Below are positions 50,201 to 60,900 of a stretch of 64,000 bases of DNA, piece by piece; positions within the stretch are counted from its first letter, which is position 1, and every line of letters begins with the position of its first letter. The notes below the pieces were generated by a model. The model ran no database searches. It was not told the DNA's origin and worked only from the letters and a program-made list of their open reading frames with translations. The translations under genes and the position numbers were made by a program. This stretch comes from Enoplosus armatus (lineage: Eukaryota > Chordata > Actinopteri > Centrarchiformes > Enoplosidae): NCBI RefSeq assembly GCF_043641665.1, contig NC_092189.1, positions 17,638,833 through 17,702,832 of the forward strand, written 5' to 3'.

Positions 50201-50388
50201 TTTTCTAGAGGGTACAGCAGCCCCAGACGTGCCAGACCTGTGGGGGCTTTGCCTTCGTCCCGTGCCCAATGTGCCATGGCAGCAAGATGTCTGTGTTTCG
50301 CAACTGCTTCACGGATTCCTTCAAAGCCCTCAAGTGCACTTCCTGCAACGAGAACGGCCTGCAGGCCTGTGTGAGCTGCAGCCAGTGA
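46224..50388 (+). CDS. grxcr1: grxcr1: glutaredoxin domain-containing cysteine-rich protein 1, complete
   Basis: Stereocilia protein of inner-ear hair cells; the mammalian gene (DFNB25, mouse pirouette) controls actin bundle dimensions (family knowledge). Exons 46224-46628, 48069-48308, 48406-48471 and 50209-50388 join in phase 0 to 296 residues (human 290). The sequence shows a Ser/Asp/Glu-rich N-terminal part, a conserved [13 protein letters not shown] block (103-115), a glutaredoxin-like domain from about 144 to 237 with the cis-proline loop SLPVVFIDG (203-211), and a C-terminal zinc-finger-like module of four CxxC pairs (C245/C248, C256/C259, C280/C283, C291/C294), DnaJ-like in style. The residue at the glutaredoxin active-site position is Ser151 where human has Cys. 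The start was chosen as the first in-frame ATG. Intron 2 is only 97 bp. AATAAA follows at 50531. Confidence 0.96.
46629..48068 (+). other. grxcr1: grxcr1 intron 1
   Basis: 1.44 kb with a (TA)n tract at 47266-47295. Nothing else is recognised. Confidence 0.8.
47266..47295. repeat. (TA)n microsatellite
   Basis: About 30 bases of alternating TA in grxcr1 intron 1. Confidence 0.95.
48069..48308 (+). CDS. grxcr1: grxcr1 exon 2 (glutaredoxin domain)
   Basis: 240 bp, 80 codons, CTCTTAG acceptor, GTCAGC donor. It carries [29 protein letters not shown] and [12 protein letters not shown], almost identical to human except for Ser in place of Cys after YTT. Confidence 0.97.
48406..48471 (+). CDS. grxcr1: grxcr1 exon 3
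   Basis: 66 bp encoding [18 protein letters not shown] and TKIE, the end of the glutaredoxin fold. TTGCAG acceptor, GTTAGT donor. Confidence 0.97.
48472..50208 (+). other. grxcr1: grxcr1 intron 3
   Basis: 1.74 kb, nearly half occupied by the palindromic repeat at 49214-50062. A 13-base C run lies at 48729-48741. Confidence 0.8.
49214..50062. mobile_element. large palindromic (foldback) repeat, copy 1
   Basis: The left end (around ACATTTTGGGAAATAA, GAGTTAGATAAGAGG) is the imperfect reverse complement of the right end (around CATCTAACTTTCAACAAATA, GTGTCCCAAAATAT). Inner arms also pair (GATATATCTCATTTG with CAAATGAGATGTAAC). The centre is GGTTGCTTGGCAACC at 49763-49777. It shares distinctive blocks with the element at 60893-61330 (GCTAAGCTAAGCTAAC and GCCAGGCTAGCTG). 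I recognise this as a common non-autonomous fish repeat; family name not assigned. Confidence 0.75.
50209..50388 (+). CDS. grxcr1: grxcr1 exon 4 (CxxC module, stop)
   Basis: 180 bp, 59 codons plus TGA. It holds all four CxxC pairs, with the conserved [18 protein letters not shown] core. TTCTAG acceptor. Confidence 0.97.
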   Translation, partial: RVQQPQTCQTCGGFAFVPCPMCHGSKMSVFRNCFTDSFKALKCTSCNENGLQACVSCSQ

Positions 50389-50530
50389 GGATGTTAAGTG
50401 CCTGACCCAACATCCTAACTTCCCTCTCACACAGGACCTTAAAACTGGACTGCAACACAGGCAGTGACATGAAACACAGCAGGACTCGTCTTCCATGGCC
50501 ATTGTTAGTAAAAGAAAAAAAGGAATTTGT

Positions 50531-50536
50531 AATAAA
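50531..50536 (+). terminator. grxcr1: grxcr1 polyadenylation signal
   Basis: AATAAA 143 bp after the stop codon, followed within about 25-40 bases by a GT-rich stretch (GGTGTTGTTGG). Good candidate for the 3' end. Confidence 0.6.
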
Positions 50537-50583
50537 ATCTGTGAATTTGGAGATCTGGTGTTGTTGGTATGGTAAGAATGATG

Positions 50584-50602
50584 AGAGAGAGAGAGAGAGA
50601 GA
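50584..50602. repeat. (GA)n microsatellite
   Basis: About 19 bases, just downstream of the grxcr1 polyadenylation signal. Confidence 0.9.
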
Positions 50603-50928
50603 TCTAAACCAAACAACAGCAGGCTTCTCCCTTTGGATTATTACACAATTCTCATCAAACAGTTTCTGTCTGTTAATACTTCATGAACTAGTTTTACCTC
50701 TCTGGTAAACTTAAGCTTGTTAGTTAATTAGTGAGGAGGCTCCTCCTTTAACAATGCTCTCGTTACTAATCCCATATCAGACAGAGTTAAGGATAAAGGA
50801 GACACAGGACAGAGAGGGAAAGTCAAGGGCTCAATTTGCAGCCATGAAACTGGACCTTCGCTCACAGCGGAGCACCAAACATCATTCAAACCTTTTACAA
50901 AACGTTTATTACTTAGAAAAGATACACA

Positions 50929-51056
50929 CAGCACACCTAGCTAAAACTAATTCAGTCTCCAACATTATAACCTTCCTGAGGATTTACTGCAGGACTATTA
51001 GACTGAATTAGTTTTAGCTAGGTGTACCTAATAAACTGGCAACTGAGTGTATGTAG
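50929..51056. mobile_element. short foldback element with 25-bp perfect arms
   Basis: Arms 50933-50957 and 51001-51025 are exact reverse complements, separated by 43 bases. The right end continues into GTACCTAATAAACTGG, known from a common fish repeat. Confidence 0.7.
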
Positions 51057-51142
51057 CAAACACACTTAACTTCAAATAAATCAAGGGAATCAAACAAATG
51101 TCAACCTTTTTAATAGTATATAATATATTTCTGGTCTACATT

Positions 51143-51468
51143 ACAGTTGAAATGATTAGTCGATTCATTGACAGAAAAATAATTGGCAACTATTTTGATA
51201 ATTGATTAACCGTTTGTCATTTTTCAAGAAAAAAGCCCCCACAATTCCCCAGTTTCAGCCTCTCAATTGTGAGGATTTCCTGATTTTCTTTGTCTCTTAT
51301 TTGTGAGTGTAAACTGAATATCTGAAAACAAGACATCTGAAGATGTCACATTTGGCTTCAAGAAATCGTAATTGGGATTATTTGTTTTTTAGAGTTTAAA
51401 TGATTAATCATAGGGAAAAATCGTCAGATTAACCAACAATGACAATAATCGTTAGTTGCAGCCCTAGT
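51143..51468. mobile_element. AT-rich non-autonomous DNA-transposon-like repeat
   Basis: Starts near GATTAGTCGATTCATTGACAG and ends AATAATCGTTAGTTGCAGCC. The body includes CAGCCTCTCAATTGTGAGGA and TGTAAACTGAATATCTG. I recognise it as a very common teleost repeat with hAT-like ends. Related pieces are at 24635-24963, 31860-31990 and 33921-33975. Confidence 0.65.
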
Positions 51469-52119
51469 CAAACATATATAACTTGCAAATATATTCCCCA
51501 AACAATGACCTATCCAGAAGTATCCCGTTTGTGCCTCCATGTTATTGCAACTTCACAAACAGGTTAAAAACATTTATTTTTAATCGCGCAGCAAACAAAA
51601 TATTGAAAATATTTTCAGAACAGCAGTGTTGTTAAATGAGATTTTCAAAGATGGCTGGGTAGTTATTCATTTTTTGGAAAATAGGATGCTATGTCTCTGT
51701 GACTGGAATGTATAATGGTGATACAGGAGATGCAGCACGATGCAACGTTACTAATTGGTTCAATAATGCATTGGTTCAATAATGCATTGGCTGCACAGGG
51801 ATTTAGGTTTGCATTGAATAATTCAACCCGAGGAGAACTTCGTGTGTTCCAGTATTCTTCAACCTTGAAAAAAAAAAGGCAATGCATTTTGGTTTTAGGA
51901 AATGAAAAGACAAGTCACTCTACCATCAACAATGCACGCGGGATCTCATGCAACTCTCGCCGTTTGGTGTTTTTAACGGATGATGTCATTTGTTGGCTGC
52001 CATCCAGGGGGTCAGAGAAACGCAGCGCAGCTCTCTATGCTGTCATAGCCCTGTACAATGCTGCTTGAACATGATTAGACAAGGCAGCACTGTAAAGAGG
52101 CTAAAAGCGTAGAGCAGGG

Positions 52120-52144
52120 TGATGATGATGATGATGATGATGAT
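52120..52144. repeat. (GAT)n microsatellite
   Basis: Eight GAT units. Confidence 0.95.
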
Positions 52145-52550
52145 CATCCGCCATGAAGACTTCTCCTGCCATCATCACACGCTACCTGGATTGTTCGAGA
52201 TGCTCCTGCACCTGTGATTGAAAAAAGCAACCAAATCGATTATTTAAAAAAAAAAGGAAACACACACACAAAAAAAAGGTTGATGATGCTGTTTGCATGT
52301 TCAGTGGGAGGTGATTGCATTGCTGCACAAAATCTCGTTTCTTTAATTCAATTCCGCACCGGAGAGTAATGGGGTTTGGGATTCTGTAACCACAGGCTTG
52401 TGGTGATGGAGGGGAGGCTGCATGAAAATCTGAGACCCCGACTGTGCAGGTTTACTGCGCCCCCATCTGTGGGCTGCTGGAGACGAAAACATTGGAAGGG
52501 GAAAAAAAACAGGATGCATCGAAAATTATTACAAAAAACAGCTACATGTT

Positions 52551-53065
52551 TATAAAAAGCCTCTCATAAATACACCAATGAATGCTACTGAGAGTAACGA
52601 TGTGATGTGCGGCTGCGGGAGGACTGAAGATGTGTTTGGTGATCTCCAGACGTGACAGGCGCGTCTCGACGCATGTTTCCGTTCTAACAATGAGCCCAAC
52701 ATCAGCCCGAGGATCTGCTCATTATCTTAATCAACGCGCACAAGCGACGCTTTCTTCCTCTGAGGAGGGCAGACATGAAAGGAGACACGATGGGCAGTGG
52801 CACGGGCACAACTGACTTGGGAATGGTATGACGAGACATGACACTGATATGCGCGCAACACCCAAAATGTTAAGACAACATTCAATGGTCAAAAACCTGC
52901 AGTGGAGTTTGTCCGCATTGTCTCCGCTCTCCGGGCTCGGCGAAAAATTATTTCAGTCGAGTAGTCTAGCGTGGTCCAGCCGCGATGTCTGTGCGTAATG
53001 TTTTGAACGGTCGGTCAATGCGCAGACTGGTTGGAAATGACTGTTTTTATTGACGTCAGCGTGCA
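52551..53065. promoter_or_regulatory. unassigned CpG-rich block with TATA-like box and CRE palindrome
   Basis: CpG-rich sequence unlike its AT-rich surroundings. TATAAAAAG at 52551-52559 resembles a TATA box and TGACGTCA at 53051-53058 is a perfect CRE. No coding exon matches a known family on either strand. It could be a promoter of a non-coding RNA, an enhancer, or an unrecognised first exon. Confidence 0.35.
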
Positions 53066-53443
53066 GGCTAATGCCCCCCCCCTCTCTCTCATCCCTACAA
53101 CTGCACCATCTAATGGACTTGGATTTACATTCCAGTCAACCATCTGAGCTTTAAACAGGAAACAGGCCTCCGAGACTTGGACGTTTTACCTCTTTGCTGC
53201 TCCAGATGAGTTTAAATAGGTAAAGATCTTCAATGCATCCAATGCAGAAGTAATTGATTAGGGTTACAATCCAGGCAGGCAGCTTGGAGCTCCTAAAAGA
53301 CCCCCCCAACATCTTCAGAAGTTGATGAAGGCACATACTATATATGTGAAGCAGTGAGGTCTCATGGCAACACTGGAAAAAATAATGACATCCAACAACA
53401 TGACAGAAAAAGAAAGCTAAATGATTTAATAAATTATCTCAAA

Positions 53444-53449
53444 TTTATT
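53444..53449 (-). terminator. slc30a9: possible slc30a9 polyadenylation signal
   Basis: AATAAA on the minus strand, which would give a 3' UTR of about 1.5 kb. No stronger canonical signal was noticed closer to the stop codon. Tentative. Confidence 0.25.
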
Positions 53450-54922
53450 CCAACTCCTTCAGCAGTGGCAACATAGTTATAACCAAATATTACACTATTA
53501 ACACCTTCAAAAAAATATATATCCACCCTCCCGACAAAGTTGAAATGACTCCGGCCCGCCTCCGGAAGCAGAAGATGTTTAAGCAGGCAGGCGTGTCCCA
53601 TGCTGCAGCTCTGACAGCAAATGCATAATGAAAAGTAAAAGCATCGTCACTCAGTACGTTTTACACAGATGATTCAGCAGAAACACTGAGCAGGAGATTA
53701 TTCACTTGATAATTTGGTACACAGACTGTACAGGGTGACGTCCTGAACGATTACAACAATGACATTGTTATGTTGACGGCTGTTTGTGGAGCTCAATGCT
53801 TAATGGAACCTGTTTGTTTCGGGGCTGGTCCATTTGTTTGGTACACTTATTTACAGTGGGTGGAAGAGGGGCTAAGACATCTGCATCCCTCCAGTATTTC
53901 ATCTTTGGAAGAGTACAATCAGTCACCTGCTGATCAGCCACCAACCTCATAACACAAAGTTACTAAACCTCAGATTTTGAGAACATCAGTCTGGAGTTTG
54001 AAGGGAAAAGGATAGATGCTTCCGCCTATAATGTCGTTCCTTTGCTTGGAAGGATGTTCACTCTTTCCATTTGACCTTGTGTAAAGATTAACATGTAAAT
54101 GGTTAATTAATATATTTGTTTGTTAGACTTTTGTCTTCCTAGTATGGTAACATGATGACCCTGTTTTCTTTTTGCATAAGCTGATGCTCATGAAGTGCTG
54201 CTGTATTTAACATCAGTTCACTCGTCAACTCCATCACACAAATCACACCTTTTAATTTGCATATTTCTCCTGTAATAGCAATAAAATCTATTCATCACTA
54301 ACTCCGTCTTCATCACAGAACCTGCAGCAGCATCGTGCCATCTTCAGCTCCTCCGTTTCTTTTTTACATTAAAAGAAAAGAAAAAAATCTAATATTGTCT
54401 AGTGTTAAATACGTCTCCTCTGAATATGTAGCTCTCAGGTTTCCTTTGCACTAATGAAGGAAACACTATGACTGTGGTTAAAGCATAACGTTAAAGTAAA
54501 TGAAACTGGTCCTGTTTCTGATTTTGCTTTTGAAGCGGTCATGATTCAACCCAAACATTCATGTGAGGAATGTGAGTTCAAGTTACAACTGTAAGACTAA
54601 ACTTTTAATTTCTCTTAAAATTCAAGGAGACTAATGACAGTCTTTAGTCTTTAGTCAGAAACACACACAGCCTCGAATGTTTAAGTGGATCTCTGGAAGG
54701 TTGAATTCTAAACTAAAGTTCAAGCAACACAAAGAAAGCACGACCAAACATTGTCCTTGCGTGTGGTGGAGGATTATTCTACAGTAAGACTCGATGACTT
54801 GTGCGGAGACGGAGGTTTGTTTCGTGGTGGTCAGGGTGGGAGGCAGGCTTGGCCCTCCTTTCACCTTTTCCTCTTGTATCTTGTTACAGCAGGATGTTCC
54901 CTCAGCAGAGACCCGTTGGGTA

Positions 54923-54967
54923 TTATAGTATCTCCAAGTCTACATGACGGACCTCTGGGTTACGTTG
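54923..54967 (-). CDS. slc30a9: slc30a9 exon 17 (stop codon)
   Basis: 45 bp encoding QRNPEVRHVDLEIL and TAA. Same C-terminal residues as the human protein. Confidence 0.96.
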   Translation of the reverse strand, partial: QRNPEVRHVDLEIL

Positions 54968-57900
54968 CTACAGAGAAACAAAACAGGGTTACAAACAAAT
55001 CTGTCTTGCAATGCTTCTAAAATGACTTTGCTATGCAGATAAATGAATAAATATAAGATCCTGAAATGGTCAAAATAGGAGGTTCTAGGTTTATTCTACA
55101 TCAGCCAGGCAACAATTTGGTTCAATATTTCAGTACCTTCAGTTCTTTCTCCAAGCGGTCCACCTCGGCCCCCAGAGTGTCAATGATGTTCTCCCCGTGT
55201 TTCAGCATGAAGTTCTCCAGCTCCTCGGGGGTCTTCACCTGCTGAATTTCCTGCAGAGAGAAAGAACATCAGTAATGATAGAGGTCAGCAATACTGATGC
55301 GTGCTGGAAGACAGGACAGACCAGAAGACAAAAATATCCCACATTTTAAGACTGACTTTTGCTGCCAACATTGATTGTTTGAGCTTGTTAAACTCAAACA
55401 ATAGAAATCTCGTTCAGATTTGTTCAGATTCCTGTTGCAAAAAATCTACAAGTTGTGGGTCTGGTTAGGACCACACGGACTGGACTGAAGCTCAATCAGG
55501 AGGCAACGGATTAAAATCCTAAAGCTCTGCTCACTACGAGACAATGTGGAGACGACCGACTGTGACCTGCTGTATGTTGTAGAGAACAGAGCAGAATCCT
55601 TACAACTCATTTATGATTGATTTCGAATGATGATTATACTGTATATTATAAATAAAACCATAAATGTTAGAATTTATTTTGATTGATATATTGATCAAAT
55701 GAGTACAATACATTCCAATGCTTTTTCCAATGTGACATGAATGCAGCAATTAGCAAAAGAAACAAAGACATGTTTGATCTAAAATGTTCCGATAACAAGT
55801 CAGTTTCTGTGATTAAAAGCCACTCTGTTAACTGCACTTTCAGTAATCAAGAGGTACATCAAAATGTATACATTTGTTCACTCTTTTGCAACTTGTGAGC
55901 GTGATGAGGGCATAAAAAAGACAAATAAAAACCTGGAATTATCCCTTAACGACTGAAAAATCTTGTTTTAAAACAGATCTGTGATTTGGAGATTTGTTCC
56001 ATGCATCTGTCGTTGACAATGAGCACTGAGTCAGCAACGAGCACAGTCAGAAAGATTCATAATGCCGCTCAAACGCTTACAGAAGAAATGTTTATTGCCC
56101 ACCATACATCACAGTAATAATGGTCAAAATTTTAAAGTAGCAAAACAAAAAAAACTTACACTGAGGATTTGGTCAATGTCTTGTTTTTCCAGATAAGACC
56201 GTGTCACCACTCGGCCATCAAAGTCAACTTCAGCCTTAAAGCGCACTTTACTCAGTCCCATGTCGGTGGCCTTCACGTCGTGGATGGCCCTGCTCATAAT
56301 AAAGTAAAGCATGGCAGGTTATATTCAGGTCAGGCAGGTGAGAATCATACTTAACATCGATACTACAGTGGGGTTCCACTACAACACCGTTTATAATGTA
56401 ACGTGAAAACCTTCTTAAGAATGTGTTAAAATGAAATGCACAATGAAACTGGTTACACTATTTCTAATTTCATGAAAAGGGTTTGTTACTTCTGTGTTCC
56501 TGTTGTGACTGAGGCATTAAACTGGATCACTTTGCTCTGCTCTGTGTGCAGCTGACCCTACAGACAGTTGCATGTAAAGACCAGTAAATACCACATGGTC
56601 TATTTTAAGCCTGAATGCTGTTCATCAACATTAGCAGACCTACAAAGTCAGGGTCAGACCATGTGGACTGGCTCACATGGTGGCGTTGTGTGGAGTCCTG
56701 AATTGGGATTATTTGATTCACATGAATGATTCCAGACCTGATATCAACACCTGTTTTATAGCTGTGCAGGAGGTGTGTGCACACCAGAGTGTGTCTCTGC
56801 TAATTTGCTGACCTTACAGCGGGGTCGTTCTCCAGGAACTCTGTGAGCTTCTGTACACGTTCAGCCTGTATGGAGCGTCCCAGCAGGGCCTCCGTGTTGG
56901 TGTAGATGAGGAAGGCCGAGACGGCGCCCAGCAACGTGCCCACGCCAAGAGACCCCAAACTGTCGAAGTGTGGGTTACCTGGGACGACGCCAAAGTGAAA
57001 GGAAGACAATCAGTAAAACTTAAGCAAGTGATGGAATTTAACTAAATATAATAGATTATGTATTTTCATGGATTAAGCTACACAGCAGCACATAATGTAG
57101 TTCAAATTAGCTCCACCTTTACCAGCTACAACATTAAAGTGCACATTAAGGCATCAATAACTATAATCAATATAAAAACAAAATAAAACCAATATTATAA
57201 TATAAAATTCTTATTAAATGAGCCACTCAGCACAATGAGTCATTCTACTTTTGGTACTTTAAGAATACTCTAATGCAAATACTTTTGTTCTTAAGTGAAA
57301 TTTGGAATGCAGGACCTTTACTTGCCTCATAGTATTTCTACATTATTGTACTGCTACTTTTACTTAAGTAAAATATCTGAGTACTTCTGGTCATTTCCAA
57401 CATTGAAATCAGAGACCAAAGTACAAAAACATGAGAGAAATATTATCCTGAGGGTAATTTAGCATATCAATAGAAGAAGAATAAAGTCATAGTACAGTTA
57501 GAGATGATAATAAAAAAGCAATAAAATGTGAACTCATTAATTGCATGACTTACGACAACAAGATAGACTGAAACTGACTGATAGTTTTTCCCTGCAGGTG
57601 TTGTATAGGAGCTTGTGAACAATGTGTCTTCGTTTACCTGTGAGCGAGGTGAGCCCCATGCAGCCGGAAGCCATGATGACTCCTAATACAGCAGCAGCAT
57701 CCTCCAGCAGCACCACATTAGTACTGGGGTCTCGACTCTGCATTACTGCACACAGAAAACAAGGCAAGACCACATTTACACCTGAACTTTCAAGCATTTC
57801 AACATTTACATTTGTGGTCAGAAATGCGTCTTTGGCAGCCTGATGGATATCTGAAAGCTGATATCTGACATCTGATGGTATATTGTTTTAAGTGCAAGAG

Positions 57901-60900
57901 TAGGGAGATCATACAGTACACGTGGCTTGGAGAAACTTGCATCACAAAACACAGTTGTATGTGATGTCAGCAAAGTCATTCAATCAGAATTCAATTACCC
58001 ATTTACCTGCAGTTTTTTATAGATGAGGGCTAAGTAAGCTGCTATCTAATCACTTTGGGTCCATTGTAAATCCAGGTTTACATAGCACCCAAGGTACTTA
58101 TTGCACAAAAAAAAATGTACAATCAATTAATGACAAGATTTTCATACATACCATATTCATAAAAAGACAGTCCGTGGTGGCGGGCACTCTTCTTTATCTC
58201 ATTGACGGCTACTAGTAATGTGGCTGAGAAAGGAAAGTGGAAAAAGATGTTTCAGTACAAAGTGCACAGTCTGTCAGAACGTCATCAAAGACCTAGAACT
58301 TCATTTTTATAAAACGTACCTCCTTCAGACACCAGAGAGCCCGCCAAAATACAGTAAGCCTGAAACACAGAAATGTGACATGTTGGATCACTATTATCCT
58401 TTTTATACCTTCTATGACGGACAGGAGTCAACACTGACACTCACCCATAACAAAGACTCAATAGGTTCTGGGTGCAGCAATCCCATAATGCCGTGGTACC
58501 AGGAGAGGCCTGCTCCCATCATAAAAATGCCCACCCCACTGATGAGGGAGGCAATGTAGCGCATGTTGGAGAAGCCATACCTGAAAAAGACACAGGGTCT
58601 CTATTACAGCTGACTGGTTCATGCCCTACAACAACATTTAGGCCACTATTTTGTAAAGGATGCACACGGTTTGCAAAGGATTAGTAGTTACTTCTATACT
58701 TCTACTGACTTCTAAATCTGTAAACTGTAGACTTCTACTAAAAGCAATCATGGAAAGCAGTTCTACGTTTTACAGTATCGAATAGCATACAGTTAATGTC
58801 TTTTAACTGATTTTTATTAGCAGTTTCACTGTTACTGATAATTTCATAGTTTTATGATATGACTGCTAAAGGGTGCTTTGGTTATTGAACTATAGTGATC
58901 AATACTAGAACGAAATGTGCTGCTCTGCAAGATGAAAACCCATTTCAACATCAGACTGCAGGATCTGTGTTAATATGTATTTATATTAAACTTCTACTCT
59001 TTGGCGTTATAAGGACCCATTTTTTCTTTGGGGACCGCTCACGTTCCTCTTATCATCTTCTTTCTTTAACAGTATAGTCAGGTGTGGTTGCTTACGGGTG
59101 CCCAGCATCAGGGTTGCGGACAGACTGGCTGATTCCCAGAGCGAGCAGAGCCTGGTTGCAGGTGTCGGCCAGAGAGTGGATGGCCTCTGAGAACATGCTA
59201 GCAGATCCAGTGTAGACCCAAGCCAGAAGCTTGAAGAAGAAATTCAGCCCATTGCTGAGGACAAATGAAACACGTAGATGAAGCCACTCGTAGGGCAATG
59301 AAAAATGTATCATCTAAAACATAATTTAATGGTTAACAGTAGTTCTGACTGTGAAGGTCTACAGATTTATAAGTTATCTTGTACTGGACGTAAAAAATAG
59401 TTAGCTCAATGACAATGTGGCTGTTCAGTGTAGACAAACTTGGCAGTAAAAGACGAATTTGGCTGGACACAGGTTAAAAAGTTAAGTTAAACTGAAGTTA
59501 CTCCCATTTTCCATCACTCAACTATTGCAAAGTATTTCAGCTTTTCCATTTCAATGCTCCTGAATCAGAGAATTTACACCCAGACTGAACCTATCTGTAC
59601 CGACCACTTAACTAATTGAGTCCTTGTGCATACTCAGTGAGGGAAACGTTTTGCTGTTCATGTGACTGCACATGTCCTCTAACACAATCATCCTAATCCA
59701 ATAGGCCAAAGGACCTCATGTGAGACAAGGTCCCATGCAGTTCCTGATACAAATGTTCACATCTTTTATATCTTTACTGGTGAGTGTCAGAACTCTACAG
59801 AGCAGGGAATGTCTTTTTCCTTTAGTCAGGATCTGTTTTGGACTTTTCTAACAAGTTTCATCCACACCAGATTTTTGTTCAGTTTACCAAATGTTACACT
59901 CTGATACTTATCCGACATGCTGTATGTAGTAACCCTGCTGAGAACACACTCTCTAATCCAATGCCTCCCACTGTGTGTGCCACAGCTCAGTAAAGTCACG
60001 GAGTACAGAAAGACTTCACAGCAAAACCAAACAGTGTTCAGAAACAACGGGGGAGAATGGCGAGAGTATGAAAACTTACATGCAAATAGCAACCATGACC
60101 ACCTTCCCTGGCCCTTGTAGAAATGTTGTCCTCTGGCCTGACCGAGGCTTTGTGGAACAAAGAAAAAGTAAAGTGAAAATTTGAAGCACATAGAGTATGA
60201 ATAATCGGCCATGTGCCCTAGTCAGCATTTAAAAAAGGAAGACAGTTGTCATTCCTGTCAGTCAGAGCAGTGGACGTTATCTTCATGGCAAAATAAATCA
60301 AATAAGGAACCGGCCTTTGACATAATATACACATAAATTCCTGCCCTGTTGTCAATGACAGACTTATACAGTTAGCGTTATCCCATGAAGTATACTGTGG
60401 GGATACAAAACAAGCCTGCAGAGTATAGAATATACCATAACATACCAGAGAAGCGCACAACAGTACAGAAGTCATTGAAATAACATCCGCAGCCTACAGT
60501 AAAGAGACGTTGTCATATAGATGCAGTGACCTCAACATGGACAAAGGTCACGAAAATACACCACTGGGTGTTATTAGGGCAACTTGGGCATGGTGACAGG
60601 AATGTCCACATTCCTTCCTCTTTCATATGTAAAACATGATTTGGAGAATCGATCATATTATCAAACAAAATGGTGCTCACCTTAGTGTTTCCCCAAAAGT
60701 CTTTGTATTCCTTCAACAACTGTTGATTCCGAAAAATATCTGGAGGTAAGTAAACAAGAGATACAAACAAAATGCTATGTCAACAATTCACAGACCAAAA
60801 CATTAATATCACATATCAGGTAAGGTAAATAAGTTACACAAACATTTCTACTACAGTCAAAATGTGACTTGAGCTGGCTTCTAACATTAAAAGGAATAGT

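Larger units (their letters stand above)
50389..54922. other. intergenic/3'-UTR region between convergent grxcr1 and slc30a9
   Basis: About 4.5 kb. It includes the grxcr1 3' UTR, a perfect-arm inverted-repeat element (about 50929-51056), an AT-rich dispersed repeat (51143-51468), a short tandem duplication near 51755, a (GAT)n at 52120-52144, a CpG-rich block at about 52600-53065, and the presumed slc30a9 3' UTR. No coding exon is recognised. Confidence 0.6.

Noticed and set aside
52630..52815. 61-codon plus-strand frame in the CpG-rich block as a first coding exon
   Set aside because: No similarity recognised and no downstream partner exon; kept only as an unassigned regulatory block.
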